Counted from the stretch's first letter, positions 44,577-54,111 are shown. The stretch: 64,000 nucleotides of DNA from Microbacterium sp. LKL04 (GCF_900102005.1 NZ_LT627736.1:2728001-2792000), one strand, 5' to 3'. A program made the numbers and translations. The notes: generated from the letters alone by a model not told the origin.

Positions 44577-44863
44577 GTGCGGTTCGCGAACGCAGTCGCG
44601 CGCCGCACCCTCTCGTCGACGGACGGGGGCACCCAGCCCTCCGCCAGCCCGGCGAGCAGGACGCTCGAGAATGACACCTCTCCAGCGGCGACCCGCTCGG
44701 CGACCTCGTAGGTCAGATCCATCTCGGCTGCGACCTCGTCCACGGTCGCGCCGTTCGCGAGGGCTTCGACGATCGCGGCATCCGCGGCGCGAACCGCCTC
44801 GACCAGAGCGGATGCCGCGGCGAACGCGGCCACCCGTGCGGCTCGCAGCTCGGGGTGGTCCAT
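44564..44863 (-). CDS. Hypothetical helical protein ending in a family A repeat
   Basis: A 99-residue, Ala-rich helical protein. ATVDEVAAEMDLTYEVAERVAAGEVSFSSVL could form a helix-turn-helix. The end NRTRMQ and the TAG come from the palindrome at 44497-44576, the same ending as the neighbouring small membrane protein. It starts 9 bp after the stop of the transglutaminase gene and may be the last gene of that operon. The function is unknown. Confidence 0.6.
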   Translation of the reverse strand: MDHPELRAARVAAFAAASALVEAVRAADAAIVEALANGATVDEVAAEMDLTYEVAERVAAGEVSFSSVLLAGLAEGWVPPSVDERVRRATAFANRTRMQ

Positions 44864-44872
44864 GCCCGAAAC

Positions 44873-45754
44873 CTAGTCGAGCGGAGCGACGTCCACCTGC
44901 ACGCGCAGGGTCGAGGTCTTCGCCTCGGTGAAGATGATGCCCGTCACCGGTGAGACGTCGCCATAGTCCCGCCCCCACGCGACGGTCACGTACCGATCGT
45001 TCGCCCACTGGTTGTTCGTCGGGTCGATCGCGAGCCACTGGTCGGTGCCCGGCAGCCACACCGCGAGCCACGCGTGCGAGGCATCGGCGCCGAAGACGCG
45101 CTCCTTGCCGGGCGGCGGCTGCGTCGCGAGGTATCCCGAGACGTAGCGGGCGGCGATGCCGTGCCCGCGCAGGCAGGCGAGGGCGACGTGCGCGAAGTCC
45201 TGGCAGACGCCCGCCCGCTTCGACATGGCATCGCCCACCGTGCTCGTCACCGTCGTCGCGGTCTTGTCGTAGTCGAAGTCGCGGAAGATCCGCTGCATCA
45301 GATCCGTCGCGGCCTCGCCGATCGGCCGCCCCGGCGTGAGCGATTCGGCGCCGTACGCGACGGCCGCCTCGTCGTGCGCGACCCGGGCCGACTCGAGCGC
45401 GTACTCCGTGGCGTCGACGGCACCGGCGAGTTCGGGATGCCGCAGCGGCCGCGCGAACTCCCACGGCTGCGCGAGCGCCTCGGCGTCGTAGTCGGGCACC
45501 GCGACCGTCACCTCGCTCGAGGCTTCGATCGTCAGCGCCTCGTGCGGGTCGGTCACGTGGAAGTAGGTCGACGAGTTGCCGAACCAGTCGGTGCGGGGCG
45601 ACACGTCTCCGGGGAGCGGCTCCACCGTCACCGCGGAGTCGGCGATCCGTTGCCACGGCAGCTCGCGCGGGCGCAGGTGGAACTGCCCGATGCTGTCCTG
45701 CACGGCGTCGCTGTAGGTGTAGGCCGTGCGGTGCCAGACGCGATAGCGGGTCAT
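44873..45754 (-). CDS. Transglutaminase-like cysteine peptidase family protein
   Basis: A 293-residue protein with the N-terminal bacterial transglutaminase-like beta domain (YRVWHRTAYTYSDAVQDSIGQFHLRPR) and the core triad Cys184 (RAGVCQDFAHV), His227 (DASHAWLAVW) and Asp244 (AIDPTNNQW). No signal peptide, so it acts in the cytoplasm. It overlaps the ATP-grasp/alpha-E gene by 4 bp. The transglutaminase, ATP-grasp and alpha-E trio is a known conserved system proposed to make or trim a peptide modification. Confidence 0.9.
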   Translation of the reverse strand: MTRYRVWHRTAYTYSDAVQDSIGQFHLRPRELPWQRIADSAVTVEPLPGDVSPRTDWFGNSSTYFHVTDPHEALTIEASSEVTVAVPDYDAEALAQPWEFARPLRHPELAGAVDATEYALESARVAHDEAAVAYGAESLTPGRPIGEAATDLMQRIFRDFDYDKTATTVTSTVGDAMSKRAGVCQDFAHVALACLRGHGIAARYVSGYLATQPPPGKERVFGADASHAWLAVWLPGTDQWLAIDPTNNQWANDRYVTVAWGRDYGDVSPVTGIIFTEAKTSTLRVQVDVAPLD

Positions 45755-48261
45755 GCGCGCGCACCCATCAGCTCGACCAGCGACAGCTCGGTCATCGACA
45801 CGGGCGGAGGTCCTACCTCGAAGTGCAGGTCGCCGATCGCGTCGGAGAGCTGCTCGAGCTGGCTGCGCACCCCCTCGAGACCGTCGACGAGCCGCTCGCG
45901 GCGACCGCCGACGACGGCGGTCATCTCGAGCACCTCCACCTCGCCGAGCTCGGTCTCGAGTTGGTCGAGCAGACGCTCGGCCCGCGAGGAACCCGTCGAG
46001 GCGGGCATCGCGCCGAGGTGCTCGCGCAGCGTCTGCAGTGAGAAGGCGAGCGAACGCGGGTTGCCACGGTCGAGCAGCAGCAGCTCCGCAACGTCCGCCG
46101 CGCGCATCGCTCCGCGATACCGGCGGCGGTGCGTCACGACGCTCTCAGCCGACAGCAGCAGCGACTCCAGCACTTCGCGGTCGGTGCGCGGGCTGCGGCT
46201 GACCGACAGCGCAGACGACAACAGAGTGGTCAGCTGCAGGCCGCGCTCGAGGTAGCGACCCGCCTCCATCATGTGCCAGCCGGGGTCGCGGATCATGTTC
46301 GCCGTCACGCCGTACAACGACAGCATCGAGGCGAGCATGCGCCCGGCCGACTCGGCCGTCCGGTGCGCGTGCGACGAGGTGCGCAGCGCTCGCACCGCGC
46401 GTTCGATGTTCGAGAACACGCGCCACGTGTCGCCCGAGAGCTGGTCGCGGACACCTTCCATCGCATCGCGCAGCCGCGCGATCGAGTGCGCCGCCGAGCC
46501 GGGACGGGCGGCATCCAGCAGCAGCGACCGGAACTCCGCCTCGGGGTCGCTCGCCCGCGTGCCGGCGAGCGTGTGCAGCGCCGCGAGCAGGACCCGCACG
46601 CTGTCGCTCGCGCGTGCGGCGCTGTGCGCACCGGGCTGGTCGAGCGCGGCCTGCGTGGCGATCACGAGACGCAGCAGATCCTCGGCGCGCTCGGCGTACC
46701 GGCCCGTCCAGTAGAGATCAGACAGTGCGCGCGGTGCGAGCGTCGGGTCGCTGCGGGTCGACGGAAGAGATGCGACGTCCGCGATCCCCTGGTCGGGCTC
46801 CGCCTCGTCCGACTTGAGCACCCACACATCTTTCGTGCGCGGGGCCGCGTCGGGCGCGGTGCGGACGGTGGCGAGACCGCCGACGAGCGGCCGATAGGTC
46901 GACCCGAAGCGGATCGCGAACCCCCGCAGGGTGACCGGTAGAGCGGATGCCGCGCCCCCGGCATCCCACACCGGAACCTGCGAGAGGGGCAGCTGCTCGA
47001 CGGCGGCGTAGCGGTGCGGCTCGCGGTCGAGGCGCGCGAGGACCGCCGGGTCTGCGGGAGCGAGGCGGCGGCGCGGATCGTCGACGAGACCGACGGCGAG
47101 CGTCGGATCGCCGGCGGTGAGCCGCGGAAGGACCTCGGCGCGCGCGTCGGCGTCACCCAGCCACCAGGCGGGCACCGAGGGGAGGCGCAGCTGCTCGCCG
47201 AGGAGGCGCTCGCAGACGGCCGGGAGGTAGGGGAGCAGGGCAGGATTCTCGAGCACACCCGCGCCGAGTCCGTTGACGACCCGCACACGTCCGCGACGGA
47301 CGGCTTCGGCGAGGCCCGCGATGCCGAGGCGCGACCCGGAGCGGAGTTCAAGGGGGTCGCACCACTCGGCATCCACTCGGCGGAGGATCACGTCGACGCG
47401 ATCCCGAGGCGCGCGCTGCGGCCAGCCGGCGGGTTTCATCCACACCGCGCCGTCGCGCACGACGAGGTCGCTGCCCTGCACGAGGGGGAAGCCGAGCGCG
47501 TTGGCGATGAACGCCTGATCGAACGCCGTCTCGGACAGCGGCCCGGGGGAGAGGACGACGATCCGCGGGCTGGTCGTCTCGTCGGGAGCGGCGGCGATGA
47601 GCGCCGCGCGGAGGGCCGCGAAGTAGGGGTCCATGCGGTGCAGGGCGCCCTCGTCGAGGAGGTCGGGCAGCACCTGCGAGATGACGCGTCGGTTCTCGGC
47701 CGCGTAGCCCAGCCCCGACGGGGCCTGCACGCGGTCGGCGAGCACGCGCCACTCGCCCGCCGCATCCCGACCCAGGTCGGTGGCCGACAGCAGCAGGTCG
47801 GGCGGCAGGCTCTCCCCGCCCCGTCGAGCCATCGCGCGCACGAATCCGGCATGGCCGAGGATGACCGCTGCGGGGACGATGCGCTCGCGGATCACCACCT
47901 GCGGTCCGTAGAGGTCCGCCAGGAGCGCGTTCAGGAGTTCGGCGCGTTGGGCCAGACCGACGTCGAGACGCGCCCATCCCGCGGCATCCAGGACGAACGG
48001 CATCGGATCGAGTTGCCACGGCTGCAAGTCGTCGCCGGCGCGCGCGTACGAGACGCCGTCGTCGGCGAGGAACCGCGAGATCTCCCCGTCGACGCGGTCC
48101 AGCTCGTCGCGGGTCAGCCCGAGGGCGAGCGAGGCGAGCCCCTGCCAGGCGGGACGCAGCGCACCGTCGGCGTCGACGACCTCGTCGTAGCGCGGCGTCG
48201 CCGACGCGAACGGCAGCGTCGGCTGCGACACGGCCGCGGCGTAGTCTCGGAGCACACTCAC
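45751..48261 (-). CDS. Circularly permuted ATP-grasp / alpha-E domain fusion protein
   Basis: An 836-residue fusion. Residues about 1-480 form the circularly permuted ATP-grasp (DUF404/DUF407: MPFVLDAAGWARLDVGLAQRAELLNALLADLYGPQ, VLSPGPLSETAFDQAFIANALGFPLVQGSDLVVRDG, RVVNGLGAGVLENPALLPYLPAV). Residues about 510-820 form the alpha-E helical domain (DUF403: LSDLYWTGRYAERAEDLLRLV, AGRYLERGLQLTTLL). In many bacteria these are two genes. GTG 48261 is preferred over GTG 48294 because GGAGGGA lies six bases before it. The operon continues into the transglutaminase gene. Confidence 0.88.
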   Translation of the reverse strand: MSVLRDYAAAVSQPTLPFASATPRYDEVVDADGALRPAWQGLASLALGLTRDELDRVDGEISRFLADDGVSYARAGDDLQPWQLDPMPFVLDAAGWARLDVGLAQRAELLNALLADLYGPQVVIRERIVPAAVILGHAGFVRAMARRGGESLPPDLLLSATDLGRDAAGEWRVLADRVQAPSGLGYAAENRRVISQVLPDLLDEGALHRMDPYFAALRAALIAAAPDETTSPRIVVLSPGPLSETAFDQAFIANALGFPLVQGSDLVVRDGAVWMKPAGWPQRAPRDRVDVILRRVDAEWCDPLELRSGSRLGIAGLAEAVRRGRVRVVNGLGAGVLENPALLPYLPAVCERLLGEQLRLPSVPAWWLGDADARAEVLPRLTAGDPTLAVGLVDDPRRRLAPADPAVLARLDREPHRYAAVEQLPLSQVPVWDAGGAASALPVTLRGFAIRFGSTYRPLVGGLATVRTAPDAAPRTKDVWVLKSDEAEPDQGIADVASLPSTRSDPTLAPRALSDLYWTGRYAERAEDLLRLVIATQAALDQPGAHSAARASDSVRVLLAALHTLAGTRASDPEAEFRSLLLDAARPGSAAHSIARLRDAMEGVRDQLSGDTWRVFSNIERAVRALRTSSHAHRTAESAGRMLASMLSLYGVTANMIRDPGWHMMEAGRYLERGLQLTTLLSSALSVSRSPRTDREVLESLLLSAESVVTHRRRYRGAMRAADVAELLLLDRGNPRSLAFSLQTLREHLGAMPASTGSSRAERLLDQLETELGEVEVLEMTAVVGGRRERLVDGLEGVRSQLEQLSDAIGDLHFEVGPPPVSMTELSLVELMGARA

Positions 48262-48347
48262 GAGGTCCCTCCCTGCGTCCAGCGTAGGGCCCACGGGCCC
48301 CCTCGCTCCGCGCGTCGACGCGGTGCGGGGCGAATACAGTGGGACGC

Positions 48348-48860
48348 ATGACGGGACCGGACGAGACCTACACCGTGCGCCCCGCGCGGACCTCCGACGT
48401 CCCTCGCATCCAGCAGCTCCTGGAGCCGTGGGTGCAGCGGCGCATCCTCCTCGGCAAAGAGCGCGTCACCCTGTACGAGACCGTGCAGGAGTTCGTCGTC
48501 GCCGAAGCAGGTGACCGGCTCGTCGGGTGCGGTGCCCTCCACGTGATGTGGGAGGACCTCGGTGAGATCCGCACCCTCATCGTCGCCGACGACTGGCTGC
48601 ACCGGGGAGTGGGCGGCGCCGTCGTCGACCTCCTCGAAGACAACGCCCGCGCGCTCGGGCTCAGTCGGCTGTTCTGCCTCACCTTCGAGGTCCCGTTCTT
48701 CTCCCGCCGCGGGTTCTCGGAGATCGGCGAGCAGGTCGTCGCCCCCGACGTCTACTCCCAGCTCCTCCGCAGCCCCGATGAGGGCGTCGCGGAGTTCCTG
48801 GACCTGGCGCACGTGAAGCCCAACACCCTGGGCAACACCCGCATGCTCAAGCAGTTGTAG
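48348..48860 (+). CDS. argA: Amino-acid N-acetyltransferase (N-acetylglutamate synthase, Rv2747 type)
   Basis: A 170-residue GNAT enzyme that starts arginine synthesis by acetylating glutamate. It closely follows the actinobacterial single-domain ArgA: VRPARTSDVPRIQQLLEPW, RVTLYETVQEFVVAE, VGCGALHVMWEDLGEIRTLIV, LFCLTFEVPFFSRRGFSEI and the end EFLDLAHVKPNTLGNTRML. The ATG at 48348 is chosen over GTG 48339 because a -10 box TACAGT (48335-48340) leaves seven bases to it, as in a leaderless mRNA, and the GTG lies inside that box. Confidence 0.9.
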   Translation: MTGPDETYTVRPARTSDVPRIQQLLEPWVQRRILLGKERVTLYETVQEFVVAEAGDRLVGCGALHVMWEDLGEIRTLIVADDWLHRGVGGAVVDLLEDNARALGLSRLFCLTFEVPFFSRRGFSEIGEQVVAPDVYSQLLRSPDEGVAEFLDLAHVKPNTLGNTRMLKQL

Positions 48861-48905
48861 GCGCGCCGGGCGGGCGTCCGCGAACCCCGCGCATACCCTG
48901 GACGC

Positions 48906-49616
48906 GTGAGCAGCCACACCCCCCGCCGCCGGCCGACCCCGGCCGTGTACCGCCGTCGCCGGCTGGCCGTGCTGCTGCTCGCGGTCCTCATCGTCGGGGG
49001 CATCGTCGCGCTCGTCGTGTGGCAGCCGTGGCGTGCGATGACGGATGCCGCGTCCTCACCCTCCGGGGATGCCCCGGCATCCGCCAGTCCCGCACCGAAT
49101 CCCGACGGCTCCGTTCCGCCGACGCCCTCGGGCACGCCGAGTCCCCGGGTCACGAGCTCCGCCGACGGCGACGCTGAAGGGTCCGTCGACAGCGGCGACG
49201 AGAAGCCGACCGACGTGCCGGCGTGCACGACGGGCGACGTGACCGTGACCGCCGGCGTCGACAAGGGCTCCTACGGGACGGGCGAGTTGCCCAAGCTCTC
49301 CATCACGCTCGTCAACGACACGGACCAGCCCTGCCTCATCAACGTCGGAACGGCCGCGCAGGCGTTCGAGATCACGAGCGGGTCGGACACGTGGTGGCGT
49401 TCCACCGATTGTCAGACGGAGCCGAGCGATCAGGTCGTCCAGCTGGATGCCGGGAAAACGGTCGCGAGCGCGAGCCCGATCGTCTGGGATCGCACCCGGT
49501 CCTCGGTCGACACGTGCGACGGTGACCGGCAGAAGGCGCTGCCCGGCTGGTACAACCTCTCCGTCAGCATCGGCGGAATCGGCTCGGCGGAGCCGGCGTC
49601 GTTCACGCTCCGGTGA
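48906..49616 (+). CDS. Membrane-anchored extracytoplasmic protein of unknown function
   Basis: A 236-residue protein: basic N-terminus, one membrane helix (residues about 20-40), a Ser/Pro/Ala-rich low-complexity linker (about 48-95) and a C-terminal beta-rich domain with four Cys (ACTTGDV, QPCLINVG, TDCQTE, DTCDGD), probably two disulfides. The domain reads like an immunoglobulin-like or DUF4232-type fold (LSITLVNDTDQPCLINVGT, GWYNLSVSIGGI). The GTG start lies six bases after a TACCCT box (48894-48899), a leaderless arrangement. Confidence 0.7.
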   Translation: MSSHTPRRRPTPAVYRRRRLAVLLLAVLIVGGIVALVVWQPWRAMTDAASSPSGDAPASASPAPNPDGSVPPTPSGTPSPRVTSSADGDAEGSVDSGDEKPTDVPACTTGDVTVTAGVDKGSYGTGELPKLSITLVNDTDQPCLINVGTAAQAFEITSGSDTWWRSTDCQTEPSDQVVQLDAGKTVASASPIVWDRTRSSVDTCDGDRQKALPGWYNLSVSIGGIGSAEPASFTLR

Positions 49617-49639
49617 CCCACCTCGCGCACCGGGTTCTC

Positions 49640-49653
49640 TGAGAACATTCTCA
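49640..49653. promoter_or_regulatory. TGAGAA-N2-TTCTCA inverted repeat in a 291-bp gap
   Basis: Six-base arms TGAGAA (49640-49645) and TTCTCA (49648-49653) are 24 bases after the previous stop. Further on, the gap (49617-49907) holds CCCC/GGGG-rich short palindromes (around 49828-49854) and a TAGGCT box (49896-49901). I see no gene and no clear terminator in it. Confidence 0.35.
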
Positions 49654-49907
49654 TCTGCGATCGCCCGTACGGGGTGTTCCGCGGCGACCCTCGACGCGTA
49701 CCCTGGGGGTCAGCTCCCGGCGGCACCCCTCCGTTGTCCCCAGCAACGGAGTCCTGCTCCCCCCAGAGGCAGGATTTCGGATCCCCCGGTTGCCGGCGAG
49801 CGATGGGCCCTCTCGACTTCTCCAGTCCCCAATGGGGAGTTCGAGGGGGCCCCCTTACGTTCGGGCGCCCGGCGCGGCGATCTGCGGCATCCACTTAGGC
49901 TGAGGGG

Positions 49908-50309
49908 ATGGCTGGAAAGAAGCGCGAGAAGAAGCCGCTGGAGTTCCGGAACACGGCTCTCGCCGATGCTCTTCAGACCCAGGACATGGCGGCCCTGGCG
50001 TTCGCTCTGCGGCACGGTCCGACGGTCGTGCCGCTCCTGCGTCCAGGTGCGCGGGACGACCCCCGGGACTCGGGCGAGGTGTGGACGTACCGCGACCCCG
50101 CCACCGGCGACGTCGCCCTGTTGCTGTTCAGCGACGCGGCCAACAAGCCCGCGACGCTTCCGTCGGGTGTCGGACTGCAGTCTCCCGCCTGGCTGCGCGC
50201 CTTCCTCGGCACGTATGGCGAGGAGATCACGACGGTGTTCTTCGATATCGCCGGCCCGCACCCCATGCAGGCGGCGCCGGCGGACCTCATCGCCGCACTC
50301 GACGCCTGA
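49908..50309 (+). CDS. Actinobacterial hypothetical protein, SseB-like
   Basis: A 133-residue cytoplasmic protein with a basic start (MAGKKREKKPLEFRN) and an alpha/beta body: LADALQTQDMAALAFALRHGPTVVPLL, VWTYRDPATGDVALLLFSDAANKPATLP, SPAWLRAFLGTYGEEITTVFFDIAGPHPMQ. The strand-helix pattern resembles the SseB N-terminal domain, but I am not certain. TAGGCT ends six bases before the ATG, so the transcript should be leaderless. It is convergent with radA. Confidence 0.6.
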   Translation: MAGKKREKKPLEFRNTALADALQTQDMAALAFALRHGPTVVPLLRPGARDDPRDSGEVWTYRDPATGDVALLLFSDAANKPATLPSGVGLQSPAWLRAFLGTYGEEITTVFFDIAGPHPMQAAPADLIAALDA

Positions 50310-50314
50310 CCCGC

Positions 50315-51673
50315 TCAGAAGTCGGGTCGGTCGTCCGGCCGGGGAGCGTGGTGGCGCGATCGCTGGGCGAGGGCATCCCGCAGGGTGCCGGCGCCCGCGT
50401 CGATGACCGCCTTGTATCCCAGTCGCGCCGCCTCGGACCGCCGCTGATCGTGCTGGGTGACCCGGCGGATCTCGCCCGACAGGCTCAGTTCGCCGATGGC
50501 CGCGAGTTTCGCGGGGTTCGGCCGCTCGGTCGCCGCACTCGCGATCGCGAGGGCGATGGCGAGGTCTGCGGCCGGCTCGGTGAGCCGCACCCCGCCGACC
50601 GTCGAGACGTAGACGTCCTGGTCCGACAGCTTGATGCCGGCGCGCTTCTCGAGCACGGCCAGCACCATCGCGACACGGGCGCCGTCGACACCGCTCACGA
50701 TCCGTCGCGGATTCGGCGCCGAGGTGTGGAGGGTGAGCGCCTGCACCTCCACGGGCAGTGCCCGCCGGCCCTCGAGCGCGACCGTCACGCACGTGCCGGG
50801 CTCGCTGGGACGGTTGCTGAGGAAGAGCGCGCTCGGATCGGGCACTTCGGCGATGCCGTCGCCGGCCATGTCGAAGCATCCCACCTCGTCGGTCGCCCCG
50901 AACCGGTTCTTGAGCGCCCGCACGAAGCGCAGCGACGTCTGCCGGTCGCCTTCGAAGTGGCAGACGACGTCGACGAGGTGTTCGAGGATCCGCGGTCCCG
51001 CGACCTGACCGTCCTTCGTGACGTGCCCGACGATCACGACGGGCAGGTCGCGTTCCTTCGCGACGCGGATGAGGGTGGATGCCACCTCCCGAACCTGACT
51101 CGGCTGCCCCGCCGCCCCGTCGATGAGCCCTGACGAGACGGTCTGCACCGAGTCGACGATCAGCAGGTCGGGCTTCACGTCGTCGATGTGCCCGAGGGTC
51201 GTGGCCAGGTCGGTCTCGCTCGCGAGGTAGAGCTCGTCGTGCAGCGCTCCGGTGCGTTCGGCGCGCAGGCGCACCTGGCTGAGGGACTCCTCCGCGCTGA
51301 CATAGAGGACGCGTCGCCCGGCGCGTGCGCTCTGCGCGGCGACCTCGAGAAGGAGGGTCGACTTGCCGACCCCCGGCTCGCCCGAGAGCAGGATCGCCGC
51401 ACCGGGGACGATGCCGCCGCCCAGGACGCGGTCGAACTCGCCGACTCCGCTCGAGCGTCGCGGCGTCTCGCGGGTGTCGATCTCGGTGATGCGACGCGCG
51501 CTCCGCGTCGGCGCGATCGGGGTGACGGATGCCGTGATCCCGGTCTGCGTGGCGGCTTCGACGACCGTGCCCCACTGCTGGCATTCGCCGCAGCGACCGA
51601 CCCACTTGGCGGTCGTCCACCCGCACTCGGTGCAGCGGAAGGCCGCGGTCGGGGCGGGTCGTCGTGAAGCCAT
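50315..51673 (-). CDS. radA: DNA repair protein RadA
   Basis: RecA-like helicase that promotes branch migration during recombinational repair. The 452-residue protein has an N-terminal zinc finger (CTECGWTTAKWVGRCGEC), Walker A GEPGVGKST (about residue 100), the RadA-specific KNRFG motif (ALKNRFGATDEVGCFDM) and a C-terminal Lon-like domain (GVRLTEPAADLAIALAIAS, GELSLSGEIRRVTQ). The length matches the family. It is followed, convergently, by the SseB-like gene and preceded by ldh on the same strand. Confidence 0.97.
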   Translation of the reverse strand: MASRRPAPTAAFRCTECGWTTAKWVGRCGECQQWGTVVEAATQTGITASVTPIAPTRSARRITEIDTRETPRRSSGVGEFDRVLGGGIVPGAAILLSGEPGVGKSTLLLEVAAQSARAGRRVLYVSAEESLSQVRLRAERTGALHDELYLASETDLATTLGHIDDVKPDLLIVDSVQTVSSGLIDGAAGQPSQVREVASTLIRVAKERDLPVVIVGHVTKDGQVAGPRILEHLVDVVCHFEGDRQTSLRFVRALKNRFGATDEVGCFDMAGDGIAEVPDPSALFLSNRPSEPGTCVTVALEGRRALPVEVQALTLHTSAPNPRRIVSGVDGARVAMVLAVLEKRAGIKLSDQDVYVSTVGGVRLTEPAADLAIALAIASAATERPNPAKLAAIGELSLSGEIRRVTQHDQRRSEAARLGYKAVIDAGAGTLRDALAQRSRHHAPRPDDRPDF

Positions 51674-51724
51674 GCGTTCAGGCTAATCGCGGCATCCGAC
51701 ATCACCGCCGTCGCGCGGCGGGCT

Positions 51725-52678
51725 TCAGCGCAGCGAGGCGGCGACCGCCTTCAGAGCGTCGGCGGAACGGTGGAAGAGCGCGAGCTCGTCGTCCGAGAAC
51801 GACGTCTCGAGGATCGGCCGGGCGCCCGCGCTGCTGACGACGGACGGCACCGAGAGCGCGACGCCGTCGACGCCCTGGAAGTCGCTCAGCACGGTCGACA
51901 CGGGCATGACCGCGTGCTGATCGCCGAGGATCGCCTCGACGATGCGGGCGCTCGACAGGCCGATCGCGTAGTTCGTCGCGCCCTTGCCGCGGATCACCGT
52001 GTAGGCGGCATCCCGCACATCGACGGCGATGCGGTCGAGCTCCTCCACCGTGAAGGGCGGCTGCCCGTCGAGGGGCTGCCAGTCGAGGATCGGGACGGTG
52101 CCGATCGTCGCGCGCGACCAGTGCGGGAACTCGGTGTCGCCGTGCTCGCCGACGATGTAGGCGTGGACGCTCGAGGTCGACACCCCCGCGCGCTGCGCGA
52201 GCTTCCAGCGCAGGCGGGACGTGTCGAGCACGGTGCCGGACGCGAAGATCCGCTCGGGCGGGAGCCCGGTGACCTCCTGCCCGATGACGGTGAGCACGTC
52301 GCACGGGTTCGTGACGATGACGTAGACGGCGTTGGGTGCGACCTCGAGCAGCTCGGGCAGCATCCGCTTGAGGATGCCGGCGTTCACCCCGGCGAGCTCG
52401 GTGCGGGTCTGCCCGGGGTTCTGCTTCGCCCCCGCGGTGATGACGACGACGTGGGAACCCGCGGCGACCGAGACGTCCGAGCCGCCGGAGATGTCGCTCG
52501 ATCCGGTGAACTGCGCCCCGTGGGCGAGGTCGAGGACCTCGGCCTCGACCTTCTCCGCAGCGATGTCGTACAGGGCGACATGCCGGGCCGATCCGCGGAT
52601 GAGGGCGGCGTAGGCGACGCTCGATCCGACGGCGCCCGCGCCGACGACGGTCAGTTTCGAGTTCTCGATGACGCTCAT
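51725..52678 (-). CDS. ldh: L-lactate dehydrogenase
   Basis: Interconverts pyruvate and L-lactate with NAD(H). The 317-residue protein shows the nucleotide loop GAGAVGSSVAYA, Asp after the second strand (LYDI), the mobile loop with Gln-rich KQNPGQTRTEL, TNPCDVLT and the catalytic GEHGDTEFPHWS. A Gln at the specificity position (AKQNPGQTR) favours pyruvate over oxaloacetate, so lactate rather than malate dehydrogenase. It stands as a single gene, 51 bp from radA. Confidence 0.95.
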   Translation of the reverse strand: MSVIENSKLTVVGAGAVGSSVAYAALIRGSARHVALYDIAAEKVEAEVLDLAHGAQFTGSSDISGGSDVSVAAGSHVVVITAGAKQNPGQTRTELAGVNAGILKRMLPELLEVAPNAVYVIVTNPCDVLTVIGQEVTGLPPERIFASGTVLDTSRLRWKLAQRAGVSTSSVHAYIVGEHGDTEFPHWSRATIGTVPILDWQPLDGQPPFTVEELDRIAVDVRDAAYTVIRGKGATNYAIGLSSARIVEAILGDQHAVMPVSTVLSDFQGVDGVALSVPSVVSSAGARPILETSFSDDELALFHRSADALKAVAASLR

Positions 52679-52731
52679 ACCGCCAGTGTGGCAGTGGACG
52701 GATGCCGAATGCCCGGATCCAGCCGTGCAAA

Positions 52732-54111
52732 TCAGATGGGCTGGGCGTCAGCGGTGGCGGGCCGGCGGATGCCGAGGAACGAAACCACGCCGCCCAGCAC
52801 CATGAGGACGGCCGTGACCAGGGCTGCGCGGTGGAACCCCTCGAGATCCAGCGCGCCGCCGATGATGACCGCGAGGATCGCGATGACGACGAGCCCTGCG
52901 ATCCGTGAGACGGCGTTGTTGGTCGCCGAGGCGATGCCCGACCGCTCGCCGCCGATCGCGCCGAGGATCGTCGATGTCAGGGGGGACACGGTGACGCCGA
53001 GCCCCAGACCGAAGACGACGAGACCCGGCAGGACCTGAGTCCAGTAGTCGAAGTCCTCGCGGACGGCGAGCAGCATCAGCGCGCCGACCGCCATGACGAG
53101 CGGGCCGACCGTCATGAACAGGCGTGGGCCGAACCGGTTCACCCACCCGCCCACAACCGAGCTGAGCGCGATCAGAGCAACGGTCGTCGGCAGGCTCGCG
53201 AGCCCGGCGAAGGTCGCGCTCAGCCCCGCGCCCTGCTGCAGGTAGACCCCGACGACGAAACCGTTCAGCGAGAGCGCCGCGTAGATGAAGAAGGTGGCGA
53301 GGTTGCCGGTCCAGAAGTTCCGGACGCGGAAGATCCCCAGCGGCAGGATGGGCGAGCGCACCCTGCGCTGACGAAGCAGGAACGCCGTGAACAGGAGGAT
53401 GCCGGCGGCCAGCGGCATCCAGATCGCCGGATGCGCCCACCCCAGGTTCGGCTGTTCGATGAGCGCGAAGACGATGCCGCCGAGGCCCAGGGTGCACAGG
53501 GCCGCGCTCACGAGGTCGATGTGCGCGTCGTCGCGGCGGTGGTCGACGTGGCCGAGGCGGGACAGGAGGACGAACGTCACGACGATCGGGAGGATGTTGA
53601 CGAGGAACGCGAACCGCCATGACAGCAGGTCGACGAAGAGGCCGCCGATGAGGGGGCCGGCGAGGTTGGCGGCCGTCGTCCACGCGGTCCATTGGCCGAT
53701 CGCCCGGGCCTGCGCCGGTCCGTTCAGCAGCGACGTGATGAGGGCGAGCGAGCTCGGTACGAGGAATGCGCCCGCGGCGCCCTGCAGGGCCCGCGCGATG
53801 ATCAGTACGACCGGATCGGGTGCGAGACCGACGCCGATCGACGCGATCCCGAAGCCGATCAGCCCGATCCGGAGGACGAGCACGCGACCGAACGCGTCGC
53901 TCACCGACCCCGCGAACAGGATGAGGGAGCTCAGAGTGAGGAGGTAGGCATCCACCGCCCACTGCTGCGTGGACAGTCCACCGCCCAGCTCATCGCGGAT
54001 GGCGGGGAGTGCGACGTTGACGACCGTGCCGTCGAGGAACGCGACCGCCGAGGCGAGGGCTGCGATCGCGACGATCAGCCCGAACCGGGGGGATGTCGTC
54101 GGAGCGTTCAC
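52732..54111 (-). CDS. MFS drug exporter, DHA2 (EmrB/QacA) family
   Basis: A 459-residue transporter with 14 membrane helices. The start LIVAIAALASAVAFLDGTVVNVALPAI is the DHA2 opening with the conserved Asp in helix 1 (motif D1). The motif A loop reads GSVSDAFGRVLVLRIG, and motif C in helix 5 is GAFLVPSSLALI. Proton-driven efflux of toxic hydrophobic compounds is the usual role; the substrate is unknown. It stands alone, with a family C palindrome just upstream. Confidence 0.9.
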   Translation of the reverse strand: MNAPTTSPRFGLIVAIAALASAVAFLDGTVVNVALPAIRDELGGGLSTQQWAVDAYLLTLSSLILFAGSVSDAFGRVLVLRIGLIGFGIASIGVGLAPDPVVLIIARALQGAAGAFLVPSSLALITSLLNGPAQARAIGQWTAWTTAANLAGPLIGGLFVDLLSWRFAFLVNILPIVVTFVLLSRLGHVDHRRDDAHIDLVSAALCTLGLGGIVFALIEQPNLGWAHPAIWMPLAAGILLFTAFLLRQRRVRSPILPLGIFRVRNFWTGNLATFFIYAALSLNGFVVGVYLQQGAGLSATFAGLASLPTTVALIALSSVVGGWVNRFGPRLFMTVGPLVMAVGALMLLAVREDFDYWTQVLPGLVVFGLGLGVTVSPLTSTILGAIGGERSGIASATNNAVSRIAGLVVIAILAVIIGGALDLEGFHRAALVTAVLMVLGGVVSFLGIRRPATADAQPI

